A stretch of 35,000 bases of DNA from contig CAUYUJ010019615.1 of the NCBI GenBank assembly GCA_963575745.1, positions 1,377,467 to 1,412,466 on the forward strand, written 5' to 3'. The stretch is from Prorocentrum cordatum. Lineage: Eukaryota > Sar > Dinophyceae > Prorocentrales > Prorocentraceae. The position numbers and the translations under genes were made by a program. Positions 28,395-35,000 of this stretch are shown piece by piece (the first letter of the stretch is position 1; every line of letters starts with the position of its first letter). The notes below the pieces were generated by a model that was not told where the DNA came from, did no database searches, and saw only the letters and a list, made by a program, of their open reading frames with translations.

Positions 28395-28600
28395 GCACTC
28401 CCCCTCTCGGACGCCCCCTTCTCAGCCGCCCCCGAAGGGGAAGCCCACACTGCGCCTGGAGCGGGGCCAGGGCCCCAGGAGCCTCCGCGCACCGCTGCGC
28501 CGCACGCGCGCGGCGCGACGCGAGGAGCGCGTCAGTGCAGCTCTCCCCGTGGCGTCGGTGCGGCTGCAGCTGCCGCGCCCCCGACCTTCGAACTGTTGGG
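28395..28600 (+). CDS. Candidate upstream exon of the 28.4-30.6 kb gene
   Basis: The plus-strand frame reads KGKPTLRLERGQGPRSLRAP and then SAALPVASVRLQLPRPRPS, with a strong G/C bias at third codon positions like the exon at 29.2-30.4 kb. The minus-strand frame is also open, so strand is inferred from its neighbour. The frame dies in TTTTTCTTAG near 28625. No domain is recognised and the boundaries are approximate. Confidence 0.3.
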
Positions 28601-28661
28601 GGGCCGCATGCGAACCTTTTTCTTAGCCAGGCCGCCAAGCGCGCACGCTGAGGCGTCAGCG

Positions 28662-28795
28662 CATGCGAACCCCACCCCTACCCCCCACGATTTCTGAGGG
28701 GGAGGGTGATGTTCACTTCGCTCGGGAGCTCCCGAGCGAAGTGAACATCACCCTCCCCTCAGAAATCGTGGGGGGTAGGGGTGGGGTTCGCATGT
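28662..28795. repeat. Near-perfect palindrome, about 133 bp, no spacer
   Basis: The centre is GGGAGCTCCC, between 28728 and 28729. The arms run from GCATGCGAACC (about 28662) to GGTTCGCATG (about 28794). They match along about 66 bp, with one single-base length difference in a C/G run and no other mismatch that I found. The tip motif GCATGCGAACC also occurs at 28607-28617. It is non-coding and sits between two plus-strand candidate exons. Confidence 0.95.
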
Positions 28796-29167
28796 GCCCC
28801 CCTAACTACCGCCGCCGCCACCAGAATCCTTAGGCTGTGCCCTTCGCTCGGGCCCGCAAGGTCCGATGTTCCTCAGGACGAGTGTCGTGTGTCGCGTGTC
28901 AGTCCGGTGTGCCTCTACCGCGCTCAGCTGCGCCTGGCCTGTGTCGGCCCTCGTCACGCCGCTTGCGTCGCATTGGAGGCCTTCCATGGAGAAGCACACG
29001 CTTGCGCGATTCCCTGATTCGACGTGGCGATAAAATGCAAAATATACTCGTCCGGAGCCCTGGACCCTATCCTTCTGCTGCCTTTTTCGATCTGCTGCCT
29101 TTTTCGAGCCCCTTTCTGTCCATGAGGGTCTGGGAGCCCGAAATACAGCGAATTCGCCCATGTATGA

Positions 29168-30387
29168 ACAGATGCGACGCCATATGATCCCAGGGTCTCG
29201 AGGTTCATCGACAGGTGGTCCATTTCACTTGCCCGTGGGTGTGCGCGCGTGTGTCTGCTCACGACGACGACGACGACGGCCGGTCGCGAGGACGGTGCGG
29301 CGGGAAGCTCCGCGCGGCCGGCTCTGAGCCCCGCCGACCTCCTCGACAGCATCGCCGCCGACCTCGACTCGGTGGAGTTCGCGGAGGCGTTCGGGGCCGC
29401 GGCGGCGCCGGCGCCTCGCGGAGACGCCTGGGCCGGCCTCGTGCGAGGTGCCGCCGCGGGGCCCCGCGAAGCAGGGGGCTCGTGGAGCTCCTGGGGGGTC
29501 GGCCTCCTCGGAGGTGCCGCCGGCTCCGCGGGCCCGGCTGCGGAGGCGCGTCCGGCGTACGACCTCACCGTCTCGCACGCGGGCCGCCCTGGCGCGAGCC
29601 GCAGCGACAGCCCGCCGAAGAGACGCCCACGGCTTCTGCCGCCAGCCTTCGGCCCTGCAGCGCCCGCCGGCGCGGAGGTTCCGACGCCCCTCGGCCCCTG
29701 TGCCCTCGGGGCGTGGGCGGCCCCAGTGGCTCCGTGTTCAGCCGCGCCCGCGCCGCGGGCGTCTCCACAGGTGCTGGCGATCGCGCCGGCGGCGCGCGCG
29801 CCCGCGCCAGCCGCGGCGGCGGCGCCGGCCGCGTTGGCGACGCAGCAGCCGTCGACCGCGCCAGTGGTTGTCGCGCCCATCTCCGCTCAGTGTTCAGCCG
29901 CGCCTGCACCGTGGACCTCGCCCCAGGCACCGGCGGTCACCTCGGCGGCGCGGGCGCCCCCGCCGGCCGCGCCAGTGACGGCCGCGCCCTCGCCGATTTC
30001 AGGCGGCGGCGCGGGCGGCGAGGGCCTGTGGCCCGCCAGCAGCAGCGCCAGCAGCGGCGCCCAGCGCCAGCTGCGCCGCCTGCGGCCCTCGCCGCCGGCG
30101 GACGCCGCCAGTGCTATGGGCGGTGGAGCCCAGGCAGCGAGCCCCGCCGCTAGCGCCAGCGTTGACGACGCAGCCAGCGCTGGCGTTGGTCCGCCAGCGC
30201 CTTCGGCGCCCCCTCGACCAGCGGATGGACCAGCGTTGCAAGGGTCGCCGCGCAGGTCGCCAGCGCATCGGCGCGGCGCGGGCCGTCGCGCGTCGGTGGT
30301 GATCGTGGATGCCGAGGACCCCGCGTCCGACGGCGCGCTGGAGGGGGTCGCCCCGCCCCAGCGCGGGCTTGCGCGGTGGGGCCCTCG
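29168..30387 (+). CDS. Ala/Pro-rich protein, large internal exon
   Basis: This frame is open from a stop at 29165 to 30387 (about 406 codons), very GC-rich at third positions. No ATG lies at its left end, so it is probably entered by splicing. Near the N-terminal side is an acidic amphipathic stretch, SPADLLDSIAADLDSVEFAE (about 29328). A basic SPPKRRPR (about 29608) resembles a nuclear localisation signal. The middle is Ala/Pro-rich with a 52-residue in-frame duplication (units starting CSAAPAP, DNA starts 29735 and 29891). The C-terminal part has RRASVVIVDAEDPASDG, a hydrophobic run followed by acidic residues. The frame stops within CTCG|GTGAGA, a good splice donor, so the exon likely ends at 30387. 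A disordered nuclear or regulatory protein is possible. The family is not recognised. Confidence 0.5.
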
Positions 30388-30479
30388 GTGAGAGCGGGGA
30401 GGAGGAGAGGGAGAGGGGAGAGGTCGGCTGCGCGTAAGGGTGGCTCTTCGCCAGGGTGACCTGTGGTGCTGTCCCACAG
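30388..30479 (+). other. Candidate 92-bp intron
   Basis: It starts GTGAGAGCGG and ends GCTGTCCCACAG. Removing it joins the Ala/Pro-rich frame to a following open frame in phase. The intron itself is purine-rich in its first half. An alternative is that translation simply ends at the TGA at 30389-30391. Confidence 0.4.
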
Positions 30480-30588
30480 GTCTCCCCCGCAGTGCTGGCT
30501 GGCGCGCTCGGACTTGGCCCCCCGCGGCCCTCGAAACCCGCGCGCCAAAGGTCCCCCTTCTTGCTCATGGTGTCGCCCTGGCATGTAG
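30480..30588 (+). CDS. Candidate terminal exon
   Basis: If spliced from 30387, the frame continues for 35 residues (ending SCSWCRPGM) to a TAG at 30586-30588. The text is Pro/Arg-rich with three cysteines and has no recognisable domain. A different phase is open further, to 30758, but would not join the preceding exon at the donor chosen. Confidence 0.3.
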
Positions 30589-30796
30589 CCGAGAGGGGAG
30601 AGGGGCAAGCTTGGGGCACTCGTGCCACTTCTGAAATCAGACCCCTGCCACCTATCCCTACTCATTGCGGCGCTGAACCATTTTCTATCCTTACCGAGCG
30701 GGGTACCTTAGAAGATCTTGATCCTGAAATGGTAGCCGCAAACGTTTGTCCAGGCTAGCTGGTGGGGGCGGGCTTTTGTTCTGCACAGTGAAGATG
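30589..30796. other. Spacer
   Basis: Nothing recognisable is seen. Confidence 0.3.
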
Positions 30797-30852
30797 GAGC
30801 AGGAGGATCAGGAGGAAGAGGAGGAGGAGGAGGAGCAGCAGCAGCAGCAGCA
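30797..30852. repeat. (GGA)n then (GCA)n microsatellites
   Basis: GGA triplets pass into six GCA triplets. In one frame this would give Glu then Gln runs. Confidence 0.95.
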
Positions 30853-31329
30853 ACTAGAAGGGGGCAATGGAGAGGCAAAGAGTGGGAGGGCAACGACCAG
30901 GAATGAACCGGATCCCGGATGCGTAAGCAATTGCTGCCCGCGCTGGGGCATTCCGATGGACGGGAGCAAGAAGGGGGTCCACAATGTGGCCTTCGCTGCT
31001 GCGGGAACCCCATTTCGAACGTTTGAGTTTGAGCACGCTCTGTCAACGAACATTATGGCAATGCGGCCCGCGCTGCAACGGGTCCGTAGTTTCTCTGGAC
31101 GCAAGCAAGATAGGAATTTGAAGCTGTTGCCAGCGCTGCATCGGGGGTGACATGCCGAATGACCGATACATTTCCGATTGAATGAGCCCGGCGCCACCCC
31201 AATTCTTCACGAGCCTTTTTTGAAAAGCAAGTGTTCCTTATTCAGCGGCCCGACTGTAACCCTCTTTCCAAGCTCCGACTTCAGGTCCCTACAACGGTTC
31301 ATTTCTATTGAGGGAACTGCCTCGTTGGA

Positions 31330-31490
31330 AGACAACCGCTTGAAGATCCTGAAGCATACCAAAACATAGCTCTCGGGATTTGAACGCCATGGATCAACCG
31401 GACTGCTGCGTCTTGACGATCCGGAAACGTGCCAGAACGCCAATTTTGGTATCTCAACACCGCGAATCAACGGAATTGCTGCGCCAGCAT
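31330..31490. repeat. About 73-bp duplication, two diverged copies
   Basis: GATCCTGAAGCATACCAAAAC then ATCAACCGGACTGCTGCG resembles GATCCGGAAACGTGCCAGAAC then ATCAACGGAATTGCTGCG. The GCTGCG ends are 73 bp apart (31405 and 31478). A weaker third copy may precede at about 31310. Confidence 0.6.
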
Positions 31491-31530
31491 AACCCTGAAT
31501 CCTTCCAAGACACAGTTTCTGGTACGTTGA

Positions 31531-31980
31531 TCGTGGGAATCCGCGAAATCCTTGCAAACTTTGAAAACGAATGTGCGCGGCGCTATGGCGAGAGCCACAT
31601 TTTGAAAACGGCCCCCCCTCAATCCTTGAAACTCCTTGCAAATGTTGAAAGCGAACGTGCGCGGCGCTAAGGCGAGAGCCACTTGTTGAAAACGACCCGC
31701 CCTCAATCCGTGAAACTCTTGCAAAGTTTGGAAGCGAATGCGCGCGGCGCTAAGGCGAGAGCCATTTTTTGAAAACCTCCCGCCCTCCCTTTGCGAAACG
31801 CTGGCAAATATCCAAAAAACGAATATGGGCGGCGCTAAGGCGAGAGTGACATTTTGAAAACCACCCGCCCTCAATCCGCGAAATTCTTGCAACTTTGAAA
31901 AACGAATGTGCGCGGCGCTAAGGCGAGAGCCACATTTTGAAAACCACCCGCCCTCCATGTGTGAAGCTGCTGCCAATAGT
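31531..31980. repeat. 84-bp tandem repeat, about 5 copies
   Basis: The marker CGGCGCTAAGGCGAGAG occurs at 31578 (CTATGG variant), 31662, 31745, 31830 and 31913, spaced 83-85 bp. Each unit also has TTTTGAAAACSRCCCGCCCTC and TTGCAAA-TTTGAAAACGAA. The minus-strand frame 31467-31997 reads the array as 28-residue repeats with text like SRLSAARIRFQTLQEF. Single-base length changes shift the frame between copies, which argues against selection as a protein. Confidence 0.93.
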
Positions 31981-32149
31981 TTAAGCTTCAGAGTCATAAA
32001 TGGTGAGGAAGTCTCTGGCGAAACGCCTGGCCCGCCCTAAAAATTGTCCTCGAGGTGCGACAGGGCGAAGTTATTTATAAGGAAAAGGAATGGGGAAGGA
32101 ATAGAGGAGGCGGAGGAGGAGGAGGCGGAGAAGGATGAGGCAAACCGCC

Positions 32150-32660
32150 TCCTGGGGCCCTCGAGGGACGCTCTTGGGGCGCTCTTGGGTCTGTCTTGGG
32201 GCCCTCTTGGGAGCCCTGGAGGGCCTCTTTAGGCCATCTTGGAGGTTATCTATCAAAGGGTGGGGGGTTGTCAGTCCTCGATGCCCCCCCCCCCCCCCGG
32301 AACAGCAAAATCGCGGTCTTGGGCCGATCTTGGGCGCTCTTGGGGCCATTTTGGGAGCCTCTTGGGCCCCTCTTGGGGCTCCCTGGGCCATCTTAGGGCA
32401 ATCTTGAGGCTTCAAAAGCGCATCGTAAGCGAAAAGGCGGTACGGCCTCCAAGGCGAAAAAGCGATGAAGCGTTTTTTTTTGTGTTTTTTATGATGTTGG
32501 CCTCTTGGGGAGGTCCTTAGGGGTCTTCGAGAGCAATTGGAAACGTTTGGCCTTTTGAAGGTATGTCGAAAGCTATCTTGAACCATCTTCGGTTGTCTCG
32601 AGCCGCATTGGGGGCCATCCTGGAGCCATCTTGAGCGGAAAAAGACCCTCCGACTCACCG
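32150..32660. repeat. CTTGGGG/CTCTTGGGGCC-rich degenerate repeat
   Basis: Short phrases such as CTCTTGGGGC, GCCATCTTGG and GAGCCTCTTGGG recur irregularly, as in the interiors of E1 and E2. The E1/E2 end motifs are absent here. C-tracts lie at about 32285-32298 and 32664-32672. Confidence 0.65.
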
Positions 32661-32814
32661 CGCCCCCCCCCCCGAACAAACCTCGAGGAGGGGAAGGAGA
32701 GGGTTCGCCTCCCCGACAGGAAGAGGGTTGTTGGAAGAGCAAAGGAGGACATCGTTCGACCACCTAGGCCCACGTGGCTGGTGGGATTAGGAGAAAGCTC
32801 CGAATTGCATGGGC

Positions 32815-32935
32815 GCAGTGCGTAGCATTACGTGGCATTGCTTGGCTGATGTTCTTGGCAATCCCTCGCAATACTTGGATTTGTTTGGCATTGCTTGGCA
32901 TTGCTTGAACTTGGCATTGCATGGCATGGCGCCGC
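32815..32935. repeat. GGCATTGC short-unit repeat
   Basis: GTGGCATTGCTTGGC, TTTGGCATTGC and CTTGGCATTGCATGGC recur at irregular spacing over about 120 bp. Confidence 0.7.
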
Positions 32936-33780
32936 GAGGCAGCAAGGAACCAAGGAACCAAGAACAAGACCAAGGAACCCTGGAGCACCCCCCTCGTAAA
33001 AGAAACAAGACCATGGACCCCCGGGGAACCTGGCGACGGCCGCGCATCACACCCTCCAGCTCTTCAACAACGCGAGGCCCAAAGGCAGAGCCTAACCGGG
33101 GAAACGTTGAGGATACAGCAGCAACTCACGAGTTCTTGCGCGTGGAAGCAGCACGCTGGAGGGGCGAGCCAAGTGCCGAACGCTGCAAGGGGGAGAGCGG
33201 AGAATAGCTCTCACAGCGAGTACTGTCGGGAACGTTTGCGTGGCGTGTCGCGCCGTTGGCTGTGGCCCACCACGCCTCGGCGCGATGCGCTATCCATGAC
33301 CCAGTCCCCAAGCGTCAACGCCCCGAGCCTTCCCCGACCTTCCGCCCCGCCGAGCGGGGCGACACGCACTCGCAAAGCCCAGCGTGTCGCTGGGGCCGTC
33401 ACACTACGATACGCCAAGCCAGAGCCCCTGACCGTAGCGAGGAGGCGGAGTCGGCGGAGGCCAGGATTGGCATGACGCGGGGCCTGAGGGAAACGGGTCA
33501 TGGACTGGCGACCCTCCCCAGGACCAGCTCTTCTTCCGGAACCGTTCTCAGGCAGTCCCGGGTCCCGAGGAAGGCCAAGCGGCGAAAACCTCAGGACCCG
33601 TTTCCCGCAGGGCCCGTTCCCAGACATCTTCTGTCGCGGCTTGTCGCAACGCGGCTCCCCAGAGGTGTTGGCCCGTTCCCTCGGACCGTCTTTTCATCCT
33701 GAGTCGTTTTTGATTGTCCCGGGGCCTGACGAGGGCTTTCAGGGGCCGAACATGTGTAAAAACCTTCCGTCGTGCTTTTA
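32936..33780. other. GC-rich spacer with uninformative frames
   Basis: Frames of 90-185 codons are open on both strands. None has a recognisable domain or a compelling sequence. Phrases like GGCCTGAGGGAAACGGGTC and GGAACCGTTCTC resemble words near 34080-34160, suggesting another degenerate dispersed repeat. Confidence 0.35.
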
Positions 33781-33782
33781 GG

Positions 33783-34073
33783 ATGTCAGGGCGGTTGCTT
33801 CATGGCGAGAGGTCGGTGAATCAGCCCGTGGTCGAAGAATACATGTCATCCCCTCACCTCGGCACGCTGCTTAGGAAACCGTTTCATTGTCAAGTCCTTC
33901 CGCCCCTCGCAGCAGATTCACCTTCATCTGTTGCGCACCCAGGGACACGCATCGCTTCGCACGTCAGATTCGACGATCGTAGGACCTTCCTCCAAGGGGA
34001 GGTGACTGAAGAGGGAGGCCAAGCGGTGGCGCAGGCGGAGGCGAGATCACGACGTCGACCCCCAGAGGTCTAG
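33783..34073 (+). CDS. Candidate ORF, hypothetical protein (96 aa)
   Basis: It begins with ATG TCA GGG CGG and reads text such as NQPVVEEYMSSPHLGTLLRK, HCQVLPPLAADSPSS and SHVRFDDRRTFLQGEVTEEG, which is protein-like, ending in a TAG at 34071-34073. The frame is open further upstream to 33714, so the start is uncertain. I recognise no domain. It lies on the same strand as the other right-half coding traces. Confidence 0.3.
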   Translation: MSGRLLHGERSVNQPVVEEYMSSPHLGTLLRKPFHCQVLPPLAADSPSSVAHPGTRIASHVRFDDRRTFLQGEVTEEGGQAVAQAEARSRRRPPEV

Positions 34074-34218
34074 ACCCATCCCCCGGGACCGTGCTTTTCC
34101 CACCCCGAACCGTTCTCGGACGGCCCCGAGGGCCGGTAGAAGGAACCCCGGAGGCCGAGCAGATGTCGTGAAAAACGTCCCGACGTGACCCAAGACCGCA
34201 ATGGGGGTCTGTGATTAC

Positions 34219-34358
34219 GTCGGGCCTGTCCCTCTACAGGAGGAATGATCAAAAATAGTAAAAAATAGTCTGGGACTATTTTTTGATCATTTTAAGCATT
34301 CAGGGAGTGTTTTTGTATTTTTTCTCCCAAAATCCGCCTGTAGGGGGACAGGCCCGAC
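34219..34358. repeat. Introner-like inverted-repeat element
   Basis: The ends GTCGGGCCTGTCCCTCTACA-GG (34219-34240) and CCTGTAGGGGGACAGG-CCCGAC (34337-34358) are inverted copies with one mismatch in 22. Inside is a second inverted pair, AATGATCAAAAA with TTTTTTGATCATT (about 34244-34291). The element begins with GT, and its right arm contains GGGGACAG, a possible splice acceptor, so it could itself be an intron (34219-34351). The interior is markedly AT-rich against GC-rich flanks. Confidence 0.65.
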
Positions 34359-34516
34359 CTGAGTCTGTGGCGAGGGCAGAGGCCGGCCCGGAACCCGCCG
34401 GCGCTGCCAGGCCCGGCGCGCCCGTGGCAGGCATCGACCTGACGAGCCCCAGCGCGGCGGCCGCGGGCGCCGCGCGGCGCCCCACCAGCCACCGCAGGCC
34501 GGAGCGCGTCCACTGA
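34352..34516 (+). CDS. Candidate terminal exon, Ala/Pro-rich protein C-terminus
   Basis: Starting directly after the candidate acceptor ACAG at 34351, the frame reads ARPESVARAEAGPEPAG, then VAGIDLTSPSAAAAG and ends RRPERVH before TGA. Third codon positions are almost all G or C, like the Ala/Pro-rich exon at 29.2-30.4 kb. The GIDLTSP stretch resembles a SUMO-interacting motif, which is inference only. The upstream exon could not be identified: the in-phase frame before 34219 is open for only about 10 codons. Confidence 0.4.
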   Translation, partial: ARPESVARAEAGPEPAGAARPGAPVAGIDLTSPSAAAAGAARRPTSHRRPERVH

Positions 34517-35000
34517 GCTCGTCGGGCGACGGGATCTACACATTGATTTCTTGGGGGACCAAGATCCTTTCATGTCTAGTTGTTCCATCCTGGGCCTCTT
34601 CCTGGCCACCAGGGGGCCAGGAACAATTAGGAACGAGCAGGATTAGAAATGAGCAGGATTAGAAATCAACCACGTGTATGCCCAGACATGCTCCCGTCCC
34701 GAGAAGGTCTCGGCGCAGGGTTCCTGGCCGTGTGCGTTCTCTGGGGGCCCAGGGCTGGGCCCCAGCGCCGTGCAGGAGTGATTCGGGGTGAAGCCACATG
34801 AAAACACTGGTGCCGGAACGCGAGACCTGTGCAGAGCCACGTGGGGAGAGAATCACGACGTCGGATGTCCGGGTAGATACATCCTCCGCCCTTGGCCAGG
34901 TCGACCTTGGGCCCAGGATCGGCGCATACGTCCTTTCACGGGGCGTGCGCGCTACTTCTCAGATCACGACTGGCCTGGCCAGGTGCGCTGGATGTTGATG
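34517..35000. other. Right-edge region, no gene supported
   Basis: Short frames are open on both strands. GAGCAGGATTAGAAATGAGC is locally repeated near 34635-34665. Nothing else is recognisable. Confidence 0.4.

Noticed and set aside
31360-31410. Possible minus-strand tRNA 3' half (GCGTTCAAATCCCGAG)
   Set aside because: The T-loop word is present but its stem does not pair and no D arm or A box is found upstream. It is part of a local 73-bp duplication.
1-35000. Dinoflagellate spliced-leader sequence or SL RNA gene as a marker of the organism
   Set aside because: I looked for the conserved spliced-leader word by eye and did not find it, so the organism call rests on genome style only.

Overview
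The window looks like nuclear DNA of a large, repeat-rich protist genome. A dinoflagellate is my best guess. There are no compact genes, no operons, no ribosome-binding sites and no recognisable conserved protein of any length. Instead I see kilobase-scale microsatellites, many minisatellites, palindromic and foldback elements, short GC-rich candidate exons, and frame-shifted remnants of protein-coding sequence. The dinoflagellate assignment is inference: I found no spliced-leader sequence, rRNA or tRNA to anchor it.

Layout, left half. 0.4-2.8 kb holds a two-part repeat family followed by a (TCG)n array. 2.8-5.8 kb holds a foldback element (3.2 kb), the first copy of a dispersed repeat (3.7 kb) and a broken minus-strand coding remnant (about 4.8-5.5 kb). 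5.8-7.8 kb is almost wholly tandem repeat: CAGCCT hexamers, a 73-bp unit, and a TTAGCT array that splits a dispersed repeat. 8.0-9.3 kb is a degenerate minisatellite plus (CCA)n and (CTC)n. 9.4-12.8 kb holds remnants of a cysteine-containing minus-strand gene, interrupted by a 1.38-kb element (9895-11275) built from three 373-bp repeats and bounded by motifs that recur at 15573-15990. 12.8-15.3 kb is pyrimidine-rich microsatellite with GGGTTCC and ATCGATCTCACT repeats. 16.2-17.7 kb has two weak minus-strand ORFs.

Layout, right half. A candidate plus-strand exon (about 18.06-18.36 kb) runs into a 2.5-kb GAT/GATGCT/GATGGT compound array (to about 20.87 kb). Three plus-strand ORFs follow at 20.9-21.8 kb. 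22.7-26.7 kb mixes (GAT)n, (GGA)n, a palindromic CGGTCGCGACCG-type cluster, a MITE-like element, a second foldback element and two minisatellites. 27.0-27.7 kb is gene-free and more AT-rich. 28.4-30.6 kb holds the best gene candidate, an Ala/Pro-rich multi-exon gene on the plus strand, with a near-perfect 133-bp palindrome in a probable intron. 31.5-32.0 kb is an 84-bp tandem repeat. 32.1-32.7 kb is CTTGGGG-rich. The end carries a candidate ORF (33.8 kb) and an introner-like inverted repeat placed directly before a short Ala/Pro-rich terminal exon (34.35-34.52 kb).

The most striking pattern is window-wide. Left of about 16-18 kb, simple repeats are C- or pyrimidine-rich on the plus strand and coding traces lie on the minus strand. 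Right of it, repeats are G- or purine-rich on the plus strand and coding traces lie on the plus strand. This is what two divergent unidirectional gene blocks would look like. All protein calls here are tentative.
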